NCBI RefSeq assembly: GCF_040256395.1
Contig: NZ_CP158299.1
Coordinates: forward strand, 712,001 to 776,000
Length of the DNA stretch: 64,000 bases
DNA from: Deinococcus sonorensis KR-87
GTDB taxonomy: Bacteria > Deinococcota > Deinococci > Deinococcales > Deinococcaceae
Direction of reading: 5' to 3'
Shown here: piece by piece, positions 56,558-64,000 of the stretch
Position numbering within the stretch: position 1 is the stretch's first letter
Layout of the letters: every line of letters starts with the position of its first letter
Translations under genes and position numbers: made by a program
The notes under the pieces: generated by a model
What the model saw: the letters and a program-made list of their open reading frames with translations, nothing else
What the model was told of the DNA's origin: nothing
Database searches by the model: none

Positions 56558-57844
56558 ATGAACAGATGGCCCCTTCTTGCCCTGCCCGTCGCGGCCGCCA
56601 TCGTGGCGGTCCCGTTTCTGCCCGCCCAGGATCACGCCACCGGCACCCTGACCGCCCAGGAGCAGGGCTCGCCCCAGACGTCCGCCCCCACCCTGACCAC
56701 GCCGGAGCAGGCGGCCCCCACCCAGAGCAGCCCCAGTGAGACGGCGCCCGACAGTACGACGACGCCGGACCTGGACACCCAGAATCCCTGGCAGCCGGAC
56801 AGCCCCTTTGCAGACCAGGGCCAGGGCCTGCCGGATCAGGGTCAGCTGCCGTGGCGCCGCAACCAGACGCCGCAAACCCAGCAGGGCAGCGCCACCAGCA
56901 CGCTGAGCAGCACCACGCGCGCCGCCCTGAAGCGCGTGTATGAGCAGTCCACCGCCGCCGCCGTGCGCGTCAACGTGGGCGACAGCGGCATCGGCAGCGG
57001 CTACTTCATGACCAGCGACGGGCTGGTACTCACCGCCGCCCACGTGCCGCTGGGTGACGCCAGCGCCCAGCTGAGCGTCACCACTGCCGACGGCACCCAG
57101 CACCCGGCCACCCTGGTCGGCTATGACGAGGTGCGCGACCTGGCGGTGCTGCGGGCCCAGGGCAGCGGCTTCTCCACCCTGCGGCTGGCCAGCCGCACGC
57201 CCAGCGTGGGGGACGGCGTGGTGGCGATCGGGAACTCGCGCGGCAGCTTCGATGGGGGCCGGGCCGGCGCCGTCACCGCAGTGAACGCCACGCTGGACCC
57301 CACCTTCCCCAACAACCTGGTGGTGTCGAGCATGCCGCTGGCGCCCGGCGATTCCGGCGGCCCGGTGCTGAACGCCCAGGGCGAGGTGGTGGGCATCAGC
57401 ACCGCCATCAGCGAGCAGAACGGACAGTTCAACAGCTACTTCGTGCCGGTCACCCGCAGCACCACGCTGCTCCGGGACCTGATCGCCGGCACCAAACGCG
57501 GCGTGCCGGTGCTGGGCATCAGCGTGGCCGACGCCCGGCAGTACGGCAGTGGCAGCGGCATCCTGGTGACGGGCGTGACGCCGGGCCTGGGCGCCGCGAA
57601 GGCGGGCCTGAAGGCCAGCGTGGTCAGCGAGTACCGCGACGACTCGGGCGCGGTGCAGCAGGACACCAGCGGCGCCGACGTGATCGTGGGTGTGGACGGC
57701 CGCAGTGTCAGCACCCCCACCGCCCTGATCGCGTACCTGCGCGGCAAGCAGGTGGGCGACCGCGTCACGCTGCGGGTGGTGCGCGGCGGCCAGACGCAGA
57801 ATCTGACGGTCACGCTGAGCGCCCGGCCCAGCGGGGAGAGCTGA
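56558..57844 (+). CDS. HtrA/DegP-like serine protease with PDZ domain
   Basis: A 428-residue membrane-anchored protease: one N-terminal helix (residues 3-22), a Pro/Gln/Thr-rich linker to about 118, a trypsin-like domain with H162 (TAAHVPLG), D194 (VRDLAVL) and S266 (PGDSGGPV), then one PDZ domain (about 320-425). The triad is complete, so it should be active in the cell envelope. The next gene begins one nt after its stop, making it the head of a long unit with redox and two-component genes. Confidence 0.93.
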   Translation: MNRWPLLALPVAAAIVAVPFLPAQDHATGTLTAQEQGSPQTSAPTLTTPEQAAPTQSSPSETAPDSTTTPDLDTQNPWQPDSPFADQGQGLPDQGQLPWRRNQTPQTQQGSATSTLSSTTRAALKRVYEQSTAAAVRVNVGDSGIGSGYFMTSDGLVLTAAHVPLGDASAQLSVTTADGTQHPATLVGYDEVRDLAVLRAQGSGFSTLRLASRTPSVGDGVVAIGNSRGSFDGGRAGAVTAVNATLDPTFPNNLVVSSMPLAPGDSGGPVLNAQGEVVGISTAISEQNGQFNSYFVPVTRSTTLLRDLIAGTKRGVPVLGISVADARQYGSGSGILVTGVTPGLGAAKAGLKASVVSEYRDDSGAVQQDTSGADVIVGVDGRSVSTPTALIAYLRGKQVGDRVTLRVVRGGQTQNLTVTLSARPSGES

Positions 57845-57845
57845 G

Positions 57846-58019
57846 ATGGCCGCCCGGCCCCGCTTCCATAAGCCCCGGGCGACCCTGAGCCTGCTGGCCG
57901 TGTGCAGCCTGGCGCTGGGCCTGACCGTCCTGCGCGCCGTGGCTGGCGCGCAGGACCATGCCCGCAGCGCCGCGCAGCCGCGGCCCGCCTCGAGCCAGCC
58001 CGTCCGGGAGGCGTGGTGA
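57846..58019 (+). CDS. 57-residue membrane-anchored small protein
   Basis: A short frame with a basic N-terminus (MAARPRFHKPRATL), one membrane helix (SLLAVCSLALGLTVLRAV) and an outside tail AGAQDHARSAAQ. It fills the 173 nt between the protease and the ferric-reductase-like gene: ATG one nt after the protease stop, TGA overlapping the next GTG. The AQDHA sequence after the helix also occurs after the helix of the protease. No family is recognised. Confidence 0.6.
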   Translation: MAARPRFHKPRATLSLLAVCSLALGLTVLRAVAGAQDHARSAAQPRPASSQPVREAW

Positions 58020-58684
58020 GCGCCGCGCCGGTCCGCCGTGACCCGGCCTCGTGGCTCAGTGAGCTGCTGACCGGGCTGCTGCTGGGCCTGCTGGTGCTGG
58101 CCTGGGGCATGGCCTACCGCGGCACGCTGGCGCAGGGCTGGTCCGACACGCTGCTGCGGCAGTCCGGCACCTTCGGGTACCTGCTGCTGGCCGCCACCTG
58201 CGTGCTGGGACCGTTGATCGGCACCCGCTTCCTGCCGCAGCTGCTGACCGCCGGTCTCAAGAGTGGCTGGCACGGCCTGCTGGCCGGGTTCGCGCTCACG
58301 CTGGGCGCGGTGCACGGGGCCTTCTCGCTGGTGGGGCCAGACGCCCTGAGCCTGCAGGCGGCCCTGATTCCTGGGCAGTCGGGGTGGCGCACCGTCAGCA
58401 TGGCCGCCGGGACGCTGGGGCTGTGGCTGATGGCCGCCGTCTACGCCACGTATGCCCTGCGCGGCCGGCTGGGCCTGCGCGCGGCGCGGGTGCTGCATCT
58501 GCTGGCCTACCCGGCCTTCGTGGCGGCCACGCTGCATTCGGTGTGGCTCGGGCACGCCGGCCAGCCGGAGCCGCTGTACCTGATCAGCAGCCTGGCGGTG
58601 GGGCTCGCGCTGGCGCTGCGGCTCCTGACGCTGGCCACCCGGCCGGCCCCGCTGGCGCTGCCGGGCATCCGGGAGGTCCAGTGA
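58016..58684 (+). CDS. Ferric reductase-like transmembrane protein (bis-haem)
   Basis: A 222-residue protein with six predicted helices. Two His pairs, H86/H100 (WHGLLAGFALTLGAVH) and H161/H174 (HLLAYPAFVAATLH), spaced 14 and 13 residues, fit the two-haem binding of the ferric-reductase/MsrQ/YedZ superfamily. It would carry electrons across the membrane. There is no flavin or NAD(P)H domain, so its electron donor must be another protein. GTG start overlapping the previous stop; the next gene overlaps by four nt. Confidence 0.82.
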   Translation: MSAAPVRRDPASWLSELLTGLLLGLLVLAWGMAYRGTLAQGWSDTLLRQSGTFGYLLLAATCVLGPLIGTRFLPQLLTAGLKSGWHGLLAGFALTLGAVHGAFSLVGPDALSLQAALIPGQSGWRTVSMAAGTLGLWLMAAVYATYALRGRLGLRAARVLHLLAYPAFVAATLHSVWLGHAGQPEPLYLISSLAVGLALALRLLTLATRPAPLALPGIREVQ

Positions 58685-58926
58685 AGCGCGCGCAGAGCGG
58701 CCGCTCCCTGCTGCTGAGCGCGGCGCTGCTGCTGGCTGGCGTGCCGGCGGTGCGCTGGTGGTGGCAGCAGAGCCCGGCGCCGCAGACGGACCAGGCCGCC
58801 ATGCCGCAGGCCAGCCCCGCCGACACCAGCGGCCTGCTGTGGCCCGGTGACACGGCCAGCGACGAGACCTTCAGCCAGAACCCGCAGGCCTACCCGGCGC
58901 CGCGCGCCACCACCCGGGGCAGCTGA
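58681..58926 (+). CDS. 81-residue membrane-anchored small protein
   Basis: One N-terminal helix (LLLSAALLLAGVPAVRWWW) and an outside tail of about 50 residues rich in Pro, Gln, Ala and Thr, with LLWPGD and PQAYPAP. It starts with GTG overlapping the ferric-reductase stop and shares one base with the ApbE start. I see no flavinylation motif (S/T-G-A-T/S) in it and cannot name a family. Confidence 0.6.
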   Translation: MKRAQSGRSLLLSAALLLAGVPAVRWWWQQSPAPQTDQAAMPQASPADTSGLLWPGDTASDETFSQNPQAYPAPRATTRGS

Positions 58927-59771
58927 TGGCCAGCCTGCAGGCCATGAACACCCGGGTGGAAGCGCAGGGGCCGGGTGCGGAAGCGGCGCTGCAGGAGGTG
59001 GCCCGGCTGGAGCGCATGCTGACCCGCTTCCACGACTCGCCGCTGACCCGCCTGAACCGCGACGGCCGCCTGGACCGTCCGCCAGCCGAGCTGCGCGAGG
59101 CGCTGGGCCACGCGCTGAGCGTGGCGCACTGGAGCGGCGGCCTGATCACTCCCACCGTGCTGCCGGCTCTGGAGCGGATCGGCTCCCGGCCCGGAGGCGT
59201 GCCCGTCACCGACGGGCCGCGCTCGGTGGCGCTGCCGGCCCCCGACTGGCGCGGCATCGCGCTGGACGAAGCCGCCATTGTGCTGCCGGCCGGCGTGACG
59301 CTGGACCTGGGCGGCACCGCCAAGAGCTGGATCGTGCGGCAGGCGGCCGGGCTGCTGGACGGCCCTGACTGGCTGCTGGACGCGGGCGGCGACCTGCTGA
59401 TCAGCAGCAGCGAACTGTGTACCGTGCAGATCGAGCATCCCTACGGCCGCGCGGCCCCGCTGCTCGCCCTGCCGCCGGGCCGGCACGGGGTGGCCACCAG
59501 CAGCGTACTGAAACGGCGCTTCGTGGGCGGCCACCACCTGATCGACCCGCGCACGGGCGAGTCGGCGCGCTCGCCCTTCGTGCAGGCCACGGCGGTCTGC
59601 CGCGACGTAACCTGGGCCGAGGTGCTCACCAAACTGGCCCTGCTGGACCCCTCCCGGCTGCCGGCCGGCGGCGCGGCGCTGGTGCTGGCCTACCGGGCCG
59701 ACGGCAGCCTGCACCGCTGGACCGGGCGCGCGTTCGTGCCCAGCCCGCAACGGGTTATCCGGGCCGCCTGA
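58926..59771 (+). CDS. apbE: FAD:protein FMN transferase ApbE
   Basis: A 281-residue flavinyl transferase. VTLDLGGTAKSWIVRQ is the FAD-binding site, WLLDAGGDLLIS the second, and HHLIDPRTGES the magnesium/product loop. Such enzymes attach FMN to Thr or Ser of partner proteins outside the membrane. No signal peptide is visible at its ATG, which overlaps the previous gene's stop (TGATG), so either it acts inside or it is exported atypically. The usual FMN_bind-domain substrate is absent from the operon. Confidence 0.9.
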   Translation: MASLQAMNTRVEAQGPGAEAALQEVARLERMLTRFHDSPLTRLNRDGRLDRPPAELREALGHALSVAHWSGGLITPTVLPALERIGSRPGGVPVTDGPRSVALPAPDWRGIALDEAAIVLPAGVTLDLGGTAKSWIVRQAAGLLDGPDWLLDAGGDLLISSSELCTVQIEHPYGRAAPLLALPPGRHGVATSSVLKRRFVGGHHLIDPRTGESARSPFVQATAVCRDVTWAEVLTKLALLDPSRLPAGGAALVLAYRADGSLHRWTGRAFVPSPQRVIRAA

Positions 59772-59791
59772 GTGGGGCCTACAGTCCGCTC

Positions 59792-59797
59792 TAGGAT
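59792..59797 (+). promoter_or_regulatory. -10 element (TAGGAT) before the two-component pair
   Basis: TAGGAT followed by six nt and the regulator GTG (59804). It allows independent leaderless expression of regulator and kinase inside the larger unit. Confidence 0.55.
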
Positions 59798-59803
59798 GAT
59801 CCG

Positions 59804-60466
59804 GTGAGGCTGCTGCTGGTCGAGGACGATGAACGCATCGGGGGGCCGCTGGCCGAGACGCTGCGCGAGGCCGGCTACACGGTCAGCTGGTGCCGGGACG
59901 GCGAGTCAGGGCTGCAGGAAGCGCTGACCCAGGACACGCCGCTGCTGGTGCTGGACGTGATGCTGCCCGGGCTGGACGGCTTCTCGCTGGCCCGCACCTA
60001 CCGCGAGGCGGGCGGGGCCGGCGCGATCCTGTTCCTGACCGCCCGGGGCGAGCTGGACGACCGGGTACAGGGCCTGGACCTGGGCGGCGACGCCTACCTG
60101 GTCAAGCCGTTTCAGCCGCCCGAACTGCTGGCCACCCTGCGGGCGCTGGCCCGGCGCGAGGGGCAGGCGCGCAGCGCCCAGCTGCGCTTCGCGGCCGACC
60201 AGGGGGTGCTGGACACGGCCGGGCGCACCGTGAGCTGGCTGGGCCAGGAGGCGGCGCTGACCGGCCGCGAGTACGCGTTGCTGGAAACGCTGCTGCTCAG
60301 CCGGGGGCGCTGGTTCACCCGTGAGGAGCTGCTGGACCGTGTCTGGGGCCCGGACTTTGGCGGCGAGGCGCGCATCGTGGACGTGTACGTGCGCTACCTG
60401 CGCCGGAAGCTGGCCCCGGACGTGATCGTGAGCGAGCGTGGGCGCGGCTACCGGGTGGCCGAATGA
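59804..60466 (+). CDS. OmpR family response regulator
   Basis: A 220-residue regulator: receiver with acidic EDD7-9, phospho-acceptor D51 in [13 protein letters not shown], and Lys in [12 protein letters not shown]. The winged-helix domain ends in [17 protein letters not shown] and GRGYRVAE. It is transcribed with the kinase, overlapping it by four nt, and lies 32 nt after apbE, so it probably controls the redox genes upstream. Confidence 0.95.
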   Translation: MRLLLVEDDERIGGPLAETLREAGYTVSWCRDGESGLQEALTQDTPLLVLDVMLPGLDGFSLARTYREAGGAGAILFLTARGELDDRVQGLDLGGDAYLVKPFQPPELLATLRALARREGQARSAQLRFAADQGVLDTAGRTVSWLGQEAALTGREYALLETLLLSRGRWFTREELLDRVWGPDFGGEARIVDVYVRYLRRKLAPDVIVSERGRGYRVAE

Positions 60467-61824
60467 CCGTGCGCCCCGGCCGCCTGACGCTGCGGGCCCG
60501 CATGGCCCTGATCACGGCGCTGTCGTGCGTGCTGGTGGCCGGACTGCTGTCACTGGGGCTGTACGTGGGGGTGCAGCGCATTGTGGAGCAGGGCCAGCTC
60601 TCGCGGCTGCAGGCGGCCGGGGCGATCCTGAAGGCCCGCACCGAATCGGGGCTGATGTTCGGACGACTGGACCTGGACCGGCTGTTCGGCAGCGACGTGG
60701 GCCAGGACATCCAGCTGCGGGTCAGCGTGGACGAGCAGGTGCTGGCCCAGAGCCCCCAGTTTCCCGGCGCGCTGCCGGCCGATCTGGCGCCCGGCGTGTA
60801 CCGCTCGGGAGGCCGCTACGTGCAGGCGCTGACGCTGGACGGCCGCGGCGGCAGCGCCCTGCTGACGCTCAGCCTGGACAATCGGGGCGACCGGGAGGCG
60901 CGCGAGGCCGTGCTGCGCGCGCTGCTGCTGACCCTGCCGCTGGCGCTGCTGCTGGCGCTGAGCGCCTCGTGGTGGGCGGCGGGCCGGATGCTGCGGCCCA
61001 TCGCGGCGCTGGAACGCACCGCCCGTGAGATCGGGGAGAGCGGCGACCTGACCCGCCCGGTGCCGGATGCCGGAGACCGCGACGAACTGACCCGGCTGGC
61101 CGCCACCCTGCAGCTCACCTTCGAGCAGCTGAACCTGACCCGGCAGCGCGAGCAGCAGTTCCTGCGCTCGGCCGCGCACGACTTGCGTTCTCCGCTGGCC
61201 GCCCTGCAGACGCGGGTGTCGCTGGCGCTGAGTCGCGAGCGCGACTCAGCGCGCTACCGCCAGGACCTGCAGGAGGTGGGCCACGACCTGGGCCGGCTGG
61301 CCCGCCTGGCCGAACACCTGCTGCTGCTGGCCCGCAACCCGCAGGGCCTGGGCCAGGGGCCGGTGCCGCTGCTGGAGCTGGCCGCCGACGCGGTGGACGA
61401 GGCCCGCAGCCGGCAGCCGGAGCGCGACCTGGACCTGTACGGCACGGCGCTGACCGTGGCGGGCGACCGGGTGCTGCTCGGGCAGGCGGTCAGCAACCTG
61501 CTGCAGAACGCGCTGCGGCACGCGCCGGGCGCGGCCGTCACGCTGAGCGTGCGCCCGGACGGGTCGGAGGCCCTGCTGACGGTGCAGGACGACGGCCCCG
61601 GCGTGGAACCGGCCGTGCTGGCGCGGCTGGGCGAGGCCTTCTACCGCCCGGACGCGGCCCGCAGCGGCGAGGGGTACGGGCTGGGGCTGGCCATCGTGCG
61701 GCACGTGGCCCAGCTGCACGGCGGAACGCTGACGCTGGACAGTGCACCGGGCGCCGGATTCCGCGCCACGCTGCGGCTGCCGCTGACCGCCCGGACCCCG
61801 GAGCCCCACCGCCCCGTGAGCTGA
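60463..61824 (+). CDS. Sensor histidine kinase (two-component, HAMP)
   Basis: A 453-residue kinase. Two membrane helices (about 13-36 and 150-173) flank a periplasmic domain of about 110 residues. A HAMP domain (about 174-226) follows, then HisKA with H239 in [18 protein letters not shown], and HATPase with [17 protein letters not shown] and [11 protein letters not shown]. The periplasmic part has no recognised ligand fold. It is the partner of the OmpR-type regulator. Confidence 0.95.
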   Translation: MTVRPGRLTLRARMALITALSCVLVAGLLSLGLYVGVQRIVEQGQLSRLQAAGAILKARTESGLMFGRLDLDRLFGSDVGQDIQLRVSVDEQVLAQSPQFPGALPADLAPGVYRSGGRYVQALTLDGRGGSALLTLSLDNRGDREAREAVLRALLLTLPLALLLALSASWWAAGRMLRPIAALERTAREIGESGDLTRPVPDAGDRDELTRLAATLQLTFEQLNLTRQREQQFLRSAAHDLRSPLAALQTRVSLALSRERDSARYRQDLQEVGHDLGRLARLAEHLLLLARNPQGLGQGPVPLLELAADAVDEARSRQPERDLDLYGTALTVAGDRVLLGQAVSNLLQNALRHAPGAAVTLSVRPDGSEALLTVQDDGPGVEPAVLARLGEAFYRPDAARSGEGYGLGLAIVRHVAQLHGGTLTLDSAPGAGFRATLRLPLTARTPEPHRPVS

Positions 61825-61865
61825 GTCACGCTCTGCCCTCACGCGGGCGGGTCAGGATGGGCAGC

Positions 61866-62819
61866 ATGGAAACGCGCAGACTGGGCCATTCAGGCCTGCA
61901 GGTGTCGGTGGTGGGGCTGGGCTGCAACAACTTCGGCGGGCGGCTGGACCAGGAGGCGACCACCCGGGTGGTGCGTGCGGCCCTGGATCAGGGCGTCACC
62001 CTGTTCGACACTGCCGACGTGTACGGCGGTCAGGGCCGCTCGGAGGAACTGCTGGGCCGGGCGCTGGGTGCCGAACGAACGCAGGTGGTGCTGGCCACCA
62101 AGTTCGGTCACGACATGGGCGAGGACGGCAAGGGTGCGTCGCGCGCCTACATCCAGAAGGCGGTCCACGCGAGTCTGCGCCGGCTGGGCACCGATTACAT
62201 CGACCTGTACCAGCTGCACACCCCGGACCCGCACACCCCCATCGAGGAGACGCTGGAGGCCCTGAACGAACTGGTGCAGCAGGGGCTGGTGCGGGCGGTG
62301 GGCTGCTCGAACCTGAAGGCCGAAGCGGTACAGGAGGCTGACCGGCTGGCCGTGGCCCAGCAGCTGACCCGCTTCACCAGCTGCCAGGACGAGTACAGTC
62401 TGCTGGTGCGCGACGTGGAGGCCGAACTGGTGCCCACCATGCAGACCCTGGATCTGGGCCTGTTGCCGTACTTTCCACTGGCCAGCGGCCTGCTCACCGG
62501 CAAGTACCGCCCGGACCAGCCGCTTCCGGAAGGCACCCGATTCGCCGGCTCCAAGGGCGCCCAGGACCGCTACATGAATGAGCGCAACTGGGCCGTGGTG
62601 GAACAGCTGCGGCAGTTCGCCGAGGGGCGCGGGCACACCCTGCTGGAGCTGGCCTTCAGCTGGCTGGCCGCCCAGCCGACCGTCAGCAGCGTGATCGCCG
62701 GGGCCACCCGCCCGGAGCAGGTGCAGCAGAACGTGCAGGCGGTGGCCTGGACGCTCAGCCCGGAGGAGCTGGCCGAGGTGGACCGGCTGACCCGCCCGCA
62801 GGCCGTCTCGGCAGACTGA
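61866..62819 (+). CDS. Aldo/keto reductase
   Basis: A 317-residue TIM-barrel oxidoreductase. GVTLFDTADVYGGQGRSEEL has the catalytic Asp and Tyr, VVLATKFGHDM the Lys, YIDLYQLHTPD the His, and SSVIAGATRPEQVQQN the NADPH end. METRRLGHSGLQVSVVGLG at 61866 is the usual start; a CAGGAT lies seven nt before it, and an ATG three codons upstream (61857) is unlikely. It resembles YghZ/YhdN-type reductases; the substrate is unknown. Confidence 0.93.
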   Translation: METRRLGHSGLQVSVVGLGCNNFGGRLDQEATTRVVRAALDQGVTLFDTADVYGGQGRSEELLGRALGAERTQVVLATKFGHDMGEDGKGASRAYIQKAVHASLRRLGTDYIDLYQLHTPDPHTPIEETLEALNELVQQGLVRAVGCSNLKAEAVQEADRLAVAQQLTRFTSCQDEYSLLVRDVEAELVPTMQTLDLGLLPYFPLASGLLTGKYRPDQPLPEGTRFAGSKGAQDRYMNERNWAVVEQLRQFAEGRGHTLLELAFSWLAAQPTVSSVIAGATRPEQVQQNVQAVAWTLSPEELAEVDRLTRPQAVSAD

Positions 62820-62831
62820 AGGCCGGACCGC

Positions 62832-64000
62832 TCAGAAGTCGAGCCCAGAGGGGCCGGGCGGGGTTTCCTGGCCCCACGGCAGGCCGCTCAGCCAGCTCCA
62901 GCGGCCCCAGTGGATCAGCCAGCGCTGCGCCTCGGCGGCCGGCAGCGGGCGGCTGAACAGGTAGCCCTGCATCGTCTCGCAGCCGAGCTGCGCCAGCAGG
63001 TTCAGGTGGCCCTGGGTTTCCACGCCCTCGGCCACCACTTCAATGCCCAGGTCGCGGGCCAGCCCCACCACACTGCGCACGATGGCCGCGTCCGGGTTCA
63101 CCTGACCCGGCAGCGAGGCGGTCAGGTCACGGGTGAACGAGCGGTCGATCTTGATGGTGTCGATGTCCAGCAGCTTCAGCCGGCCCAGGTTGCTGTAGCC
63201 CACCCCGTAGTCATCCAGTGCCACCCGCACCCCCATGGCCTTGACCTGCCGCAGGGTGCGTTCGGCGCGGGCACTGTTCAGCATCAGCGCCGACTCGGTG
63301 AGTTCCAGTTCCAGCCGCTGTGGGGGCAGGGCGCTGTGGGCCAGCGCCGCCTTCAGCTCCCGGATGAACTCCGGATGCTCGAACTGCCGCCCCGAGATGT
63401 TGACGCTCACCACCGTGCCGTCCGGCCACCCCAGGGCGGTGCGGGTGGCCTCCTGCAGCACCCAGCTGCCGATGTGCCGGATCAGGCCCGACATCTCGGC
63501 CACCGGAATGAACTGGTCCGGTCCGATGGTGCCGTACTGCGGATGCGCCCAGCGCAGCAAGGCCTCGAAACCGCGCAGCGCGCCGCCGCGTCCCACCAGC
63601 GGCTGGTACGCCAAATGCAGCTGGCCCTGCTCCAGCGCCCGTTCCAGCGCCGTGCGGATGGTGGAGGGGCTGAGCGTCCAGTGCCCGCCATTCAGCGAAT
63701 ACAGCCGCGACGTCACCCCCTCCTGCCGGGCCGTGTACAGCGCGGTGTCGGCCTGCGCCAGCAGGCCTTCCCCGTCCAGCGCCAGGTCCGGGTAGAGGCT
63801 CCAGCCGATGTTGCCCCGCAGCGTGATCTCCTGACCGTGCACCGTCAGCGGCGCATGGATGGCCGCACTCAGCTGGCTGCTCAGGGCGCCCAGTTCCTGC
63901 TCGTGGTCCAGCTGCGGAATCAGCACCGCAAATTCATCGCCGCCCACCCGCGCCAGCAGCGGCTCGGGGCGTCCGTCGCGGCCGCGCCCCTGCAGCGCCG
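62832..64000 (-). CDS. GGDEF-EAL domain protein, C-terminal part (runs off window)
   Basis: At least 389 C-terminal residues. RVGGDEFAVLIPQL is the diguanylate cyclase active site. The EAL domain has FEALLRWAHP, VVSVNISGRQFEHPEF, LELTESALML, DDYGVGYSNLGRLKLLDID, IKIDRSF and EVVAEGVET. The catalytic Glu and Asp residues are present, so c-di-GMP phosphodiesterase activity is plausible. The N-terminal sensory part lies outside the window. It is the only c-di-GMP gene here. Confidence 0.93.
   Translation of the reverse strand, partial: ALQGRGRDGRPEPLLARVGGDEFAVLIPQLDHEQELGALSSQLSAAIHAPLTVHGQEITLRGNIGWSLYPDLALDGEGLLAQADTALYTARQEGVTSRLYSLNGGHWTLSPSTIRTALERALEQGQLHLAYQPLVGRGGALRGFEALLRWAHPQYGTIGPDQFIPVAEMSGLIRHIGSWVLQEATRTALGWPDGTVVSVNISGRQFEHPEFIRELKAALAHSALPPQRLELELTESALMLNSARAERTLRQVKAMGVRVALDDYGVGYSNLGRLKLLDIDTIKIDRSFTRDLTASLPGQVNPDAAIVRSVVGLARDLGIEVVAEGVETQGHLNLLAQLGCETMQGYLFSRPLPAAEAQRWLIHWGRWSWLSGLPWGQETPPGPSGLDF

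Overview
The window is about 70% GC, densely packed, and uniformly chromosomal in character. It most likely comes from a Deinococcus species; the species cannot be resolved from the sequence alone. Reasons: (i) ribosomal proteins L19 and L34 are of Deinococcus type; (ii) there is a class II B12-dependent ribonucleotide reductase; (iii) a cytochrome c / Rieske / cytochrome b gene set resembles the Thermus-Deinococcus bc complex; (iv) dnaX carries a Thermus-like A9 slippage tract; (v) more than twenty genes have a -10 hexamer only 5-7 nt before the start codon, which is the leaderless-mRNA promoter layout described for Deinococcus. I see no insertion sequence, prophage, CRISPR array, tRNA or rRNA gene.

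Layout. 1-8.8 kb (mostly minus strand): the end of an amidohydrolase, a DMT exporter, a membrane-anchored glucodextranase-C-like protein, a DUF4127 protein, a beta-CASP nuclease, a universal stress protein (plus strand), the AzlCD exporter and dnaX. 8.9-16 kb: a DUF6194 protein, an S66 LD-carboxypeptidase, a BMP-type solute-binding protein, the mgsA-cyclodeaminase pair, a MarR-controlled MFS pump, a DsbA-like protein and rplS. 16-24 kb: two linked unknown genes, rimO, the complete preQ0/preQ1 operon queF-queD-queE-queC, and an orphan three-GAF histidine kinase. 24-32 kb: a spermidine-synthase-like methyltransferase behind a 9-codon leaderless mini-ORF, a bacterial eRF1-like protein, nrdJ with a long dyad upstream, a secreted unknown, an EamA exporter, and a ferredoxin-nucleotidyltransferase pair.

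32-44.5 kb: an M1 aminopeptidase, an MsbA-like ABC exporter, an aldo/keto reductase, an oxidoreductase-3-methyladenine glycosylase-acetyltransferase operon, an ABC-2 exporter operon, and rlmB-aldose epimerase-EamA-ABM monooxygenase in one overlapping run. 44.5-48.5 kb: rpmH-rnpA-yidD-yidC, a DJ-1/PfpI protein and a CvpA-like membrane protein. 48.5-56.2 kb: a NarL-type regulator coupled to a Cys-rich small protein and a class A beta-lactamase-fold hydrolase, the bc-type respiratory complex, YebC, RicT, and a secreted two-repeat protein. 56.5-61.8 kb is the most unusual block: an HtrA-like protease, two very small membrane-anchored proteins, a ferric-reductase-like bis-heme membrane protein, the flavinyl transferase ApbE, and an OmpR/EnvZ-type two-component pair, all head to tail. 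61.9-64 kb: a second aldo/keto reductase and the C-terminal part of a GGDEF-EAL protein that runs off the window.

Most operons use 1-8 nt stop/start overlaps (ATGA or GTGA), indicating translational coupling. Convergent pairs are usually separated by strong inverted-repeat terminators.
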